A DNA stretch of 64,000 bases. It comes from Hsuehochloa calcarea (lineage: Eukaryota; Streptophyta; Magnoliopsida; Poales; Poaceae). Each line of letters begins with the position of its first letter. Within the stretch, counting starts at the first letter, position 1. Both the position numbers and the translations under genes were made by a program. The notes under the pieces were generated by a model, which worked only from the letters and a program-made list of their open reading frames with translations, did no database searches and was not told the origin of the DNA. Below, piece after piece: positions 46,132-57,466 of the stretch. The stretch is from NCBI GenBank assembly GCA_036346395.1, contig CM070605.1, positions 1,364,001 to 1,428,000 of the forward strand. The letters are read 5' to 3'.

Positions 46132-47400
46132 ATATACTTTAGACTTTTGTGATCTGTGAAAATCTCATAGTAATTACCAATGAGGTAATACCGCTAGATT
46201 TCCAAGGCATAAACAATTGTTGCTAACTCCAAGTCATGAGTCGAATAGTTTACTTCATGAGGCCTTAACTGACGAGATGCATAGGCTATGACTTTTCCTT
46301 CCTACATCAGCACATATCCAAGGCCCTGGCGGGATGCGTCACAGAAAACCGCAAATTCCTTATGGATGTCCGGCAAAACCAATACAGGTGTAGAAACTAG
46401 CCTTTTCTTTAACTCCTGAAAACTTTGCTCACAAGTATTTGTCCATTCAAACTTCTTCTCCTTCTTCAGAAGTTGGGTCACAGGCCTAGCGGTTTTGGAG
46501 AAACCTTCAATGAATCTATGGTAGTAACTAACTAAACCGAGAAAACTTCTTACGTCCGTGACAGATTTGGGTTGCTTCCAATCCAATATAGCTTCGACCT
46601 TGGCTGGGTCTACTACAACTCCTCATACTGACACAATATGTCCAAGGAAAGCCACTCGACTTAGCCAAAATTCATTCTTGCTGAATTTGGCATAAAGTTG
46701 TTGCTCCTTGAGCTTTTCCAAAATTATCCTGAGATGCTTCTTATGCACCTCTTCATTTTTTGAGTAGACGAAAATGTCATCGATAAAAACAACCATGAAC
46801 TTATCCAAGAATTCCATGAACACTTTGTTCATCATATTCATGAAATAAGCCAGGGCATTCTTCAAACTAAATGACATTTCTATAAACTCGTATAGTCCAT
46901 ATCTGGTTGTGAAATCAGTCTTCGGAATGTCTTCCGATCTTATCTTCAGCTGACGATAGCCTGATCTTAAATCAATCTTGGAGAAAACACTTGCTCCTTT
47001 CAGCTGATCGAATAGATCATCAATTCTGGTCAAAGGATATTTATTCTTGATTATAACCTCGTTGAGTGATCTGTAGTCTACACATATTCTCATAATGTTG
47101 TCTTTCTTCTTGAAAAATAATACTGGTGCTCCCCAAGATGATGAACTAGGCTGAATATAGCGTTTACTTTGCAAATCTTCAACCTGCTTCTTCAATTCTG
47201 CTAACTCATTAGTAGGCATTCTGTAGGGTCTCATTGATATGGGTGCAGTCCTTGGGAGTAAGTCAATTAAGAAAATAATATCCCTATCCAGTGGCATGCT
47301 TGGTAATTTCTCAGGAAATATATCCAGATACTCTTGCACCACTTGTATCTCTTCAAGCTTTACTCCCTTTAAACTAGTCAAAATAGAATTTCCGAGCCCG
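46132..47400 (-). pseudogene. reverse transcriptase and RNase H of F
   Basis: The frame 47474-46623 is open for 283 codons and contains 'YRMPTNELAELKKQVEDLQ', 'ICVDYRSLNEV', 'KIDLRSGYRQLK' and the catalytic FIDD in 'VVFIDDIFVYSK' (about 46790-46770). After a stop, 46586-46302 continues 'VRSFLGLVSYYHRFIEGF' and 'FAVFCDASRQGLGYVLM' (RNase H). It is the best-preserved reverse transcriptase of the window. Homology to element A begins at 'NSILTSLKGVKLEEI' (about 47398). Confidence 0.85.
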
Positions 47401-47840
47401 GGGAATGGATTATCCATAGCCTTCGTCAGGTCTACTTGGTGTGTCAACTCCGGAAAGTCCTCATCACTGGCCAAACGAAACGTACTCCCGAGCTAGGTGG
47501 GGATGTGCATCGGGTAGTAGTGGAATTCGGTGTCGTGCAAGCAGTGGCCGTAGATGTGGCGAAGTCGGCGAACAGCTTCTCTAGCAACATCTTGGATACC
47601 CTTAGGGAAATTGCTACACTGCATCAGGGCATCGAAGATGTGGAACTCCTTGTTAGGCTATAGGTTGGAGTAGAGTATTACTTCTACCCTCCAACTATCT
47701 TGAGTACCCACCACGTACTTTTATCCCTAGTACGTTGGCCTCTCCTGGAAGTGTAGATGCTGCATCATCTTTCAGAGCACTGCAGCCCAATGTCCTGCGA
47801 AGATCCCGTGGGATGTGGCGTGTGGTACTTTAGCCATCTA
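47400..47840 (-). pseudogene. unrecognised upstream reading frame of F in the gag position
   Basis: On the minus strand an ATG near 47831 opens 'MAKVPHATSHGIFAGHWAAV'. After a shift the sequence gives 'FDALMQCSNFPKGIQDVA', 'REAVRRLRHIYGHCLHDTEF' and 'ASDEDFPELTHQVDLTKAMD', then meets pol at 47399. It has no zinc knuckle and no protease motif and does not resemble element A's gag. I do not recognise a domain. It could be a gene acquired by a non-autonomous relative that later recombined with a pol-bearing copy. Confidence 0.5.
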
Positions 47841-47985
47841 CAATTTTGATAAGGAAAATGATTAGTAACCATTTTAAAGAGAAAAGTTAAGAAAGGACAC
47901 TAGAAAGACCAAATTATATTTTTAGTTTTTGAAAATAAGTCCTTAAGCATTTTAACCATTCTAAGGCCAAGACCTACAATCGATA

Positions 47986-48000
47986 TGGCTCTGATACCAC
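47986..48000 (-). promoter_or_regulatory. primer-binding site of F (initiator Met tRNA)
   Basis: TGGCTCTGATACCAC on the plus strand is GTGGTATCAGAGCCA on the minus strand, three bases inside the LTR end at 48004. Confidence 0.9.
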
Positions 48001-48003
48001 TCT

Positions 48004-48648
48004 TGTCGAACCCGGGAACGAAGGATCTCTGATTCTCTGTGTTTCATATACTAGTCCAGGAACAGCTAGTGTACACAGTCAAACGGAAGTGACAGCAAGC
48101 AAAATCATATCACACGTTTATTAATTGATAATCAGAGTTTATTATAAAATTAGGCACAAGGCCAAACACAAAAGAACAACAGAAACAAAGATAATAGGTA
48201 GGCCACACGATTCGCCAAAAGCAATCGTCTGGGGACACAGCCTAGTCGTCCTGATCATCATCGTCTTGATAATAAACTTCACCTAGATAAATTTTATTCA
48301 GCAAGAGTGAGCACAACTTCCGTGCTCGCAAGTTACACCCAATTAACAGAATATAATGCATGCTGGTTAATGTCAAAGGGAAGGGGTATATGGTTATTTT
48401 GCACAAAGCTGCATTTTCATGTTTAAATACCATTACTAAGTTTAAGGCAGTTCTTTTTATCCATAACTAAAATCAGATTTTAAAATGTAGAATTTTATAG
48501 TGGATAACCTCCAATAAAAAATGGTGAATTATACCCTCCTATCACATGGCTAACTGCCCCATTTTATCACAGGATTAACCATCTCAGAATCATTTGCTAA
48601 ATCCTTTTTAAAAACAAAAGCAAATTCTAACTTTGAGTGGCTTTGCTC
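48004..48648 (-). repeat. 5' LTR of F, 3' part only
   Basis: On the minus strand the LTR ends GGGTTCGACA at 48004. It matches element A's LTR end (7380-7579). It contains the hairpin at 48309-48327. The upstream part, with the promoter, is missing: at 48648 it is replaced by the flanking repeat. Confidence 0.8.
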
Positions 48649-48771
48649 TTCCCTGATTATTCTCTATTTAATATTTCGTTCTCTTTTTGGAAAATAATCG
48701 GTTGTGTGAACACTACACTCGGTAACAACATCGGGGTGCAATTAAACCTAAGTCCCTACAGTGGCAGACAA
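48649..48771. repeat. flanking direct repeat, right copy
   Basis: TTCCCTGATTATTCTC ... CCCTACAGTGGCAGACAA is the second copy of 35645-35768, in the same orientation. Its left side abuts the truncated LTR of F. No matching target-site repeat was found outside the pair. Confidence 0.8.
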
Positions 48772-50464
48772 CACAACTGACTTTGTGCGCGTGGCAGTGC
48801 GGTGCAGTGAATCGAGCGTGTGGCAAGCCTGGTAGAGTGCACCAAGTGAGCATCAAGAGGGCGACATGACACGACGACAAGAAGGGGCAACTGGACCGGG
48901 TGCGCGGTAGCCGGGTCTAGTGCTCCCGGTGAGCGGCAGGTGACCTGCAGGTCTCTGGGCGCACGACAAGGGGCTAAGGTGTACCTGGTGTGCGACACAT
49001 GTCCTGGAGTGCTCCGGGTGAGCGGCAGGAGCGTGCAACGCTCCAGGAGCACTGTGGGTGACACATATCCTGCCTATCCAACCGCGATGCTATTTTTACC
49101 AATTTGGCGAGGAGAGGCTAGCTTTCCAATTTCATCGCCAAAACAGCCCAAAAGAGCAACAACAACAAAAACTCCGTACAGGCAGACCGGGCTTTGGTTA
49201 ATTATACATAAACCAACAGTGTAGTTTAAGTTTATTCTTTTGTATTGTGTGTTGTGTATTGTGCCAACGGCATCCATTTTATTCCATTTGGCCTGTCTGC
49301 CCCAAGTGTAGCAGCCCAGCCTTCCATGTGTCAGCACCTTCCAAGTTTATGTTGACAAATCCAGGCATACAAAATTCTCAAAATTCTTCCTTTTGTTGCA
49401 AGAAAATCGGTGCCCTCAGATTACGCGGGACAAAAACCTTAGCCAGCTCAACATTAATATAGTTTCCAAACAGACAACCAACTCACACTAAAAGTCGTTG
49501 AAACGAAGCTCGATCACATCACCTATTACAACTCGTGCAACATGCCTACACTACAGGTTTTGTCCTACGTGGATGTGTAGAGCAAATGTAACGGACTTGC
49601 CGCGGTTAATTCCCTTTTTCTCCCACCCTTCACCGTGCTTAATCCAATTTAAGAGAAGGGAGAGATATAAACTCTTCGAGAGTTTTAGTTTCATCCGAGG
49701 GCATCCCTAATAGTATCAATATCAGATGTCGATTAGCCCTTTTATATCAGAAAAATCATAGGTAGAAAAGAGAGAAAGAAAGTCTCATCCTCAAAAAAAA
49801 AAACCATTACAAATATCTCGCTCACGCATAAACAAGGCCACACCAACCTATTTTTAATAATCCAACATCATCAATGTAGATAGAGAAGAGAGTTCTGATC
49901 AGCAGGGAACCTAGGGCATCCATTTGGCCTATCTGCCCCAGGAGTAGAAGTCCCCCTAAACGTGTGCCTTCCATGTGTCAGCTACGCTTTCAATCCCAAT
50001 GCCATGTTGCCCCGTCCTTCTTAAGCTTTCTTTTCTTTGAAATGTCAAGAATTATGCGTCACTCAAGCTCAAATATGAATATGATGAATATCGAGTACAT
50101 GTACAAATCGTCATACCGAATGATTGTCATTAGCCATAGGAAATTTCATGATGAAATTTAAGAGAATGCAATCATGGGTAACTACGATTTTGATACAAAG
50201 GTTTCTAACAAATCCCACTTGTAGTATGTCTTCACAATTAATGTTGCTTTGTTTGGAACACGGCAAACCGGCAGGGATCTAGTAAGAAAAGAAACATCCA
50301 CTCTACCCTCACTGGATGTGGGTTTTCTGCCAAATTCAAATTAGAATCCTATGTTTTGTTGTAAAAAAGTTGAAACCTTCAAATTACTACGGAGAAAAAC
50401 CATATCTCACTTGCACCGAGCTACGACTTTCCAACTTAGCATATTGCATTAATTGTGGAGATCA
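48772..50464. other. 1.7 kb without recognisable gene; two diverged repeats
   Basis: 48780-49060 is GC-rich with GGTGAGCGGCAGG twice (about 48927 and 49018). GGCATCCATTT...TTTGGCCT(G/A)TCTGCCCC occurs near 49267 and 49916, each followed by CTTCCATGTGTCAGC. A weaker second match links 49370-49445 to 50340-50420, so one diverged segment of about 180-500 bp is present twice. Frames are short and lack codon-like structure. This may be low-copy intergenic DNA or an old element I cannot name. Confidence 0.4.
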
Positions 50465-50930
50465 TGTGGATATGATCCTAATTTTATAGTGTTGAACAAT
50501 TGACAATAGCGTCGTTGTGTTTGAATAAACCCTCATTTTCGTCGAAGTCCTGCTGCTTGTCAGGCATAGGCGGTCTGACTGGCCATGGGTGGCGGTTATA
50601 CCGGTCAGGGGTTTGCTGGTCAGATCGGCCAAATGCAGCGGTCTGACCGGCTAAAAAGGTGAAAAATGTGAATTTTGGTGATCGATGAAAAATCACGTGT
50701 GAAGGGATGCTTGAGGATGCGTTTGCACTTGGTCTTATTGGATAACTTTCCATGTGTGGAGAGGACTCTCACGATTCGCTACTAACCCTACACGACTGAT
50801 ATGCCAAGCAATCGCTGAACCAACTCCAGAATGTTATCAACCTTGCTATAAGCCCAGATGACCTGATCACGAAGATCAATTCCTGCAAACAATCGAAGAA
50901 CAAGCAAGAACAAGATGAAAGGCAATCTGA
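50465..50930 (+). repeat. degenerate Sirevirus-type LTR fragment
   Basis: It starts TGTGGATATGATCC and then TTGACAATAGCGTCG, parallel to the LTR start of G and H. Palindromes of the GGTCNGACCG type follow at 50570-50650. It precedes a gag-like region, so it may be the 5' LTR side of H, strongly shortened. The right border is approximate. Confidence 0.5.
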
Positions 50931-52960
50931 AATTACATTTGCATTGAACGCAACATGAAGTTAAAGATATCTTAGAAGCGCTAGAGCTAAATATGCCAAG
51001 CTTAAGAACAGATTTCTTCTACATGTGCATGTCCCGCTCCGAAATTGCTTTATATAAGGAAAATATGCTAGAGCTATTAAAGGCAAAACTTGTGAGTCAT
51101 GTGTTAATCTTGAAAAGAAAATGATCTTAAGGATACCTTAGAAAATTTTCTAAAGGTAAGAAACAATTAAACATGATTCTCGACAAATCTAAGACTCTTA
51201 TAAGAAGCAAGGATTAGGATACAACTCGTTCAAGATAATAAGCCCCAAGTAACTCAAGTCTTGAAAATGGGTTAGTTGAATTTAAAACCCAACCCGCAAA
51301 AACTACTTTTAAATCATGGTTTTGCCCAAACTCTGTTAAGTCAAAGGTGCTTCTCCCGGGTATCAAGTACCATTGCACCTATTGCAAGAAGAATGGACAT
51401 TTGGTTGAGTTCACATGAGGTTGAAAATGATAAGAAAATTTTGCTAGAATTTCACTCAATCAACCTAGAGCTTTTATGAGACATGGTAATGTAGAAAAGA
51501 GGAAACTTGTTTAGGATTTGTGTCACATGCTCATCATCATGTTCCTAGACAGATAACTTATAAAGTAACCATTGCTCATAATAACTTCAAACTTAATCAA
51601 GGATAGCAACATGTGTCTCGATCGGGTTCCAAGTCTTGTTTAACTAACCCCAGATTGAGACACATTGTTCTTCCGCGCCTTGATTTTCGTGATTACCGCG
51701 AAAGAGGAAGGACACGTGGTTCGCCGACCTACTGCTCACGCCACATGACCACTCAAGATGGTTCACCTCCTTCACGGCCGACGGTGATGAATTCAACCTT
51801 GAGATGATAGGCAGGGCGGATTGAAGGAACGGATCGATCGGTGAACGATAAGTTCATCCTCAAGGACGCCGCCTTGTGGACAAGCTAAGGTTTAATTTGC
51901 TTTCTGCTTTTGATGATGGCTATGAGACTAGATTTAAGAAAATGCTTGTCGTGCTTGATTCAAGTTGCTAGGATCTTTGAGCCGATTTTTTCAATCTCTT
52001 TGCCTTCTCAAGTGCTTAATTTCATCTTCTTCTTCGAAGTTTTCGCTTGGCACCGCTGCTTGGGGCACATTGGTTTTGATCATTCGACGCGTTAGCAACC
52101 TTGAGCTCATGAGAGGTTTGCTAAACTCAAAGCCGCCAAATGTCAGATGCGCCTCAGAGGCATGGCAAGCAAGTTGCCGCCACACCCATCAGGACTATGG
52201 TCATGACCGACTGACCGACGCTGTTTCATATGGATACCGCTGGTCCCGCTTAGGTTCGGCCGCTGGTGGAAAATCATTTTGTCATAGTCGATGATTTTTC
52301 TAATACACTTGGGTGTTCTTTTCTCTCAAGGATGAAGCTTTTGCATTATCATGATCTTGTTCTTCGCTGGCTTCAACTTCCGAGTGCCTTGAGAGCGATC
52401 CGCAGGACAATGGCAAGCCCTCAACAAAATGGCGCGTGGAAAGGAAGAACAGACCTAGTTGAGATGGCTAGGACGATGCCACTGAGGAGGTTTTGGTGAC
52501 TTTGTAGAAAACCTCTGTTCGCACTTTCAGTCTTTGGATCCAAGTGTTTTATTCTCAAGACAGAAATCTAGATAAATTTGAGTCAAGAACTTTTGATGGT
52601 TTATTTTTGGGTTATCCCGCACATTCAAGGGGTTTTGTTTTAATGTCAAACTAACTCGTTCAGAGACATGCAATGTCACTTTTGATGAGACTAGCCTGAG
52701 CTAGATCGATATTTCGTGTGATACAGTGACAGAGAGTATATTTGTAGAGGAAGATGATGATGGACTCGATGATACTCTTCCACCTGGCCATGTCGTGACT
52801 AAGTCCTGCCGCTTGTCGGGCATAGGCGATCCGACCGCCATGGGTGGCGGTATATATACGAGTTGGGTCAATGTCGAGGTTTGTCATAATGTTATAGGAA
52901 CCCACTGGTCGACGGCCAAATGCTGTTAGACGTGATCAATATGGATGAAGTATTGAAAGG
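50931..52960 (+). pseudogene. gag-pol relic of H (Sirevirus-like Ty1)
   Basis: This is a plus-strand, strongly decayed relative of G. 50950-51500 matches G's gag tail and keeps the knuckle 'CTYCKKNGHLVEF' near 51372. 51640-51800 holds a protease remnant ('CSRHMT'). 52040-52110 has 'WHRCLGHIGFDHSTR', the GAG-pre-integrase block that G has lost. 52410-52480 has 'SPQQNGAWKGRT' from the end of the integrase core. 52725-52760 has 'VTESIFVEEDDD', the hinge. 'NVIGTHW' near 52890 is the first reverse transcriptase block, after which the rest of pol is missing. Confidence 0.75.
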
Positions 52961-54114
52961 TTTGGAGATAGTTTGATGATCGAGCGATCTCATGGGGATT
53001 GCTTGTCGAAATGACATGAACCTCAAGATTTATCCTCAGTAGAAGCTTAGAAAGAGTTTGTGGATGGCTCCTAGTCCGTAGTCTTCTTTACTAAGATATA
53101 CCTTTAATCAACTTTAATTGGAAGCTTAGGATGAGTTTGTGGATGGCTCCTAGTCCGGGATCTTGTCACTAAGTTAGATCATTAGTCAACCTCAATATTC
53201 AATGCAAATGAGAAAAATGTTGACAAAATATGCGTTTACAAAAGATTGAGCAAAATGATTCAATACGGACTTGATTGACTCTTAATGTGGTCTTTGTTAG
53301 ATTTTTGATCTCACTTTGACATTTTGACATGGCCAATTTCACTTTAGGATCCTCGTTGATGAACTTGTTGAATTTGAAGCGTTGCTTAAATTGATCAAAT
53401 CTATTGCTTTACTTTTGAGCCTTGGTGCTTAGCTTTGATATATATGTCTTACCATGATCTTGCTAGCACTCACAGCTTGATATGTTGTTTGTGCAATATT
53501 AGAAATGCTAGCTAGTTCTTTTGGGTAATCTCCAAAGCTTCTTGTAATCAAAAATTGAAAAATACAAAATGAAGCTACTCCATTGCACTTCATGCATACT
53601 TCTTCTTTTGCTTCTTTCTTTATTCTCGCAAATTGCTATCTCGGATGAGAGGAAAGCGTTGATTCCTTGATGACTCCATTGTCAAAGGGGAGAAGATATT
53701 TGATGTTGGGGAGAAGTTTATACAAAGGGGAGAAAGTTGGAGAATTTGAAATTTTCTGAAATCCGAGGATCATAGTGAGGGGGAGTTTTTGAATTGCATT
53801 CTTATTGTCTTATTGACTCTTCTGAACTTGAATTGCATTTATTACTCCTCACAATGATCAAAGGTCAATTGAACAATTGTTCTTTCATATGGACCTTAAG
53901 TGAGAGTTTTGACTTTTTCTGGAAATCAAAGTTTTTATGCTTTCTTTTGCCTTATCTCACTTGTCATGCTATTCGATGCCACTGGTCATTTCCATTGCTT
54001 TCTCTTGCTTATGGACCAAGTTGTGCCTTTGTGCGAAAACGAAAGTATTTTACTTTTCAAACCTTCAAATTACATTTTCTGGATTATTGCCAATGTGTTC
54101 ATCAAGGGGGAGAT
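52961..54114 (+). other. 3' untranslated region and polypurine tract of H
   Basis: The region matches G's 3' region (38112-39200) in reverse complement, including GTGGATGGCTCCTAGTCC twice (53055 and 53140). Purine runs (GGGGAGAAGATA 53688, GGGGAGAAAG 53727, GAGGGGGAG 53777) precede the final tract AAGGGGGAGAT at 54104-54114. Confidence 0.75.
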
Positions 54115-56107
54115 TGTGGATATCATGGGGATATGCTCCAGATCTTAGGATGATGTGACAATTGGCAATGGCGTTAATGGTTTGTCGTTTCACGGGTTTT
54201 CGAAAGTTTCAAAGACTGCTCGACTTTATTCGAACTACGGGCCGGTGATCTGACCGACCATAGCGCGCGATCCGAGCCAGGCCCCAACCCAGTTGGATCA
54301 CGATATGGCTTGTAGCCATTCCCGACCGTGACTAAAAATGGTCAAGCAATTTGGGCCAAAAATAGAGGGTGTAGGCAAGTGAGGGATCCCATTGTTCTTG
54401 CTCCCATAATTTTGGAGTCTCCGTAAAAAGTTCTATTGGTTTAAAGTTTCCGATGGGTTGGATTTTCGTGGTTGAAAATTGGCTAAGTCCTTCTGGCGGC
54501 CGATCGCCAAGCCTTTGGTGGTCCGGCCGTAGTAGTCATACGACCGCCCCGACTGGTAGCTCGGCCGGTTCATTCTGAAACGTCACGTTGGCGTGGCGGC
54601 GTTGTTAGTTGAATTAGGTCAAAGTCATGAGTTTCAGCGCATATGTTGCATGATGCATGTTTTAACTAACGGGTCAAGTTGCGAAGAACTTGTTCCCGGT
54701 TTGATTTGCTTGTCTATTGTTGTGCAGTTGCTTGGTGGTCAACGACGGTCAACGGCGAGGATGATCGGACGAGGCTTGGAGAGCTTAGGTCCGTAGCGAT
54801 CGGCGGTGCAAAGCAGGTCAATGAAATCAAGTATGGTGCGAATGGATAAGGATGACCGAAACAGACGATTCGGCGGCGATTGGTTTGACTGGCGCGGCGG
54901 AGTCGATTAAGTGCCATGGTGGTTTCGGTGGAGCCGGATGGGAGAGACTACTTGGAGCATGGAGAGCGCCGTTGATCAACCTACACGCATGAACATCAAG
55001 CGTCATCCGAATGGACTCGGTCTTCGGAGAAGGACCGAGAAGAGGTATTTAGTAAATCTTACCAAATATCACTTTGGTGACCTTTTTGCCTACCCAGCGC
55101 CAAGGCGGCGCAAGAGAAAGCGGTTTAGGTTAAGAGGTGTTGTAGACGGCGCTTTAAAATGCGTCGTGTGTGACCCGTTTGTGTTGGGCCTTAACGGAGC
55201 CCATTTGAGTTAATCTTCTAGAAGGTCTAAGTCTCCACTATAAATAGAGGAGGTGGTGTCACACCTTTTCAACTCTTTTTAATCATTATTGAAACCCTAG
55301 TTTTGGCTTAGGAGAGGATTAGTGGAGGTTAGGGTTCTAGAGAGTTTTGATTTGATCTTGTGTCTCTCGGATTGAGCTTTGTCCTCCATTGATGGAGTGG
55401 GCATAAACCCAAACCCTATCAATCAATCCAAAGAAAGCTTTGATCAAAGATGTGTCTCTTTGCCCTTCTTCTCTATTTGGTGATTTTGAGTCTTTCTTTG
55501 ATTCGCATGTTTTTGATTGATTTCTTTACATGATATAGCTTGTCGTGACATGTGGGAACACATCTAAGATCATCTTGATCATCAATCACCCACGAGCAGT
55601 TTTTTGGGTCACGTTTCGTTTTGACTCGGTTTGAACCATCCATCTCTCAAAGCTGAAAAATGTCGTAACTTTTCCATGGATCTCCATGATCTTCAATTGG
55701 AATAGGTTCACACATCCTAGAGAAGGTGTGTTCCAAGTTTCATGAAGTTTGGAGTTGTAGATCAAAAGTTGAACCTATTTGCAACTTCGCTTTTTCGTTT
55801 ATTCCTTTCATCATCTGGTGGAGGTCAGATCATTTCTAGCTAGAGGTCGGATCGCTTTTGGAAGGTCGGACCGCTTACAATGAAGGTCGAGACCGCCCTT
55901 CTCTTAGGAAATTAAGTTTCGATTGTTTTTGGTTGTTTTGCTTGGGGTTGATTGATTAAATCTGAGTCTTCATTTGTCAGACGGTATATCGATCTTCATA
56001 GCTTCTATAGCTATTGGAGTGAAATTTGTGTTGAATCTAATCGAGGTTGAAAAAAGTGAGCTTGCTCCTATTCACCCCCCCTCTAGTCGCCTTTCTAAAG
56101 GTTCAAC
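54115..56107 (+). repeat. 3' LTR of H (about 1.99 kb)
   Basis: It starts TGTGGATATCATGGGG after the polypurine tract and ends near CTAGTCGCCTTTCTAAAGGTTCAAC. A TATA box (CTATAAATAG, 55238-55247) precedes the GGAGGTGG stretch, as in G. It is diverged from G's LTRs and carries altered palindromes. Confidence 0.75.
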
Positions 56108-56334
56108 GGGAGAAAGATTGAGAGCAAGATCAAGATATCTGTCTTGTTTCGGAAGTACTATTCACCTAACGCTACTACTTGCAATTCAATCTATTAGATT
56201 GGTTTCAGGAGTATATTGATTTTCTTACAATTCAATTCACCGAATTAGTTTGTGAGATTGCTACTCATCCGAGTACCATGGAAAGATTGGGCCAACAATC
56301 GTGGATCTATCGACCGAACTAGATGGATCCGTGA
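56108..56334. other. no feature recognised
   Basis: A 227-bp AT-rich stretch between two Sirevirus-type LTRs. No frame or repeat could be supported; it may be remaining flank of one of the insertions. Confidence 0.4.
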
Positions 56335-57466
56335 CAATGGGGATATGCTCCAGATCTGTGGATGATGTGACAATCGGGTAATGGTGTGTTTCTGGTTTGT
56401 CGCTTCACCAGTTTCGACAAAGTCGTGCATTACTGGCAAAAGGTCCGACCGGTCCGGAAGGTGGCGATCTTCCGATGGAATTCTAACTCGGTCGACCGGC
56501 TATGCGTTGGTCCTGACCGAGCTGTGACCTAAAAGTGTTCGTAATCCATTGGGCCGCAATAGATGTTGTAGGCAAGTTAGGATCCCAATGCATTTGGTCT
56601 CTGCTGATTTTGGAGTCTCGATGTATAGTTCTATTCAATTTAAGTTTCGGAAGGTTTTGGAATTTCGTGGCATGAATTTGGCTATGTCCTCGTAGGCGGT
56701 CCGACTGCTCATTAGGAGTGGTCCGACAAGCGGTAATGTTTCAATCGGCCATATGGAGCGTTTGACGGGCTGCTCTTTAAACGTCCGCCAACTTCGTATG
56801 GCGATGTTGTTTTGTTAGGTCAAAATCATTGGTATCGTGGCATATGGTTTGCATGATGCATGTTTTGACTAACATGGGTCAAATTGTGAAGAACTTGTTC
56901 CCTAATTCGTGTTTGCTTGTCTATGGTTATGCAAAGTTGCTTGGTGGTCAACGGCGGTCATCTGGGCGTGAGGATCGGGACTAGACTTGGAGAGTTGAGG
57001 TCCGTGCATCGATCACGATGCCTAAAGATGTCAATGACTCAGCGTGACACAAGATGGACAAGGGTGACCTATTGGCAAATCCATGGCGCATGGTGAAGCG
57101 GTTTAGGTCGTGGGCAGGCAAAGACGGACGCTTATGGTTGGGCGTGTGTGACCCGCTTGTTAGAAGGCCTTTATGGAGCCCAATTGAGTCAAACCCAGAG
57201 AGTTCTAGGCCTCCACTGTAAATAGGAGGAGGAGGAGGTGTCGCACTCCCTCTCTCGCTGTTTTCACCTCTTTTGTGTTTTCAAAACCCTAATTGGCTTA
57301 GGGGGTTACTCGTGGAGGCTAGGGCTTTTCATGGTTTGAGGTGAATTTCGTGATCTTGGATTGACCACTGATCCATGATGGTGTGGGTGTAATCCGACCA
57401 GCGATCACGTTCTTAATCTATGCAAGGTTTGCTTGAGATAAGTCTCTTTTCGTTCTTGCTTTCAAT
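56335..57466 (+). repeat. truncated Sirevirus-type LTR
   Basis: It begins ATGGGGATATGCTCCAGATC, missing the first bases of the LTR, and runs in parallel with G's LTR to CGTTCTTGCTTTCAA at 57465. There it meets E3's LTR. The TATA position reads CTGTAAATAG (57209-57218), a weakened form. Both ends are truncated. Confidence 0.7.

Larger units (their letters stand above)
35769..48648 (-). mobile_element. Element F: doubly truncated Ty3 retrotransposon with foreign gag region, interrupted by G
   Basis: Read on the minus strand: part of an LTR (48648-48004), primer-binding site, an unusual first reading frame (about 47835-47400), protease-less entry into reverse transcriptase, RNase H, [Sirevirus G], the rest of RNase H and the integrase N-terminus. 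It stops at 35769 in mid-integrase. The pol part is close to element A. Both ends are cut at the 124-bp direct repeats. Confidence 0.75.
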
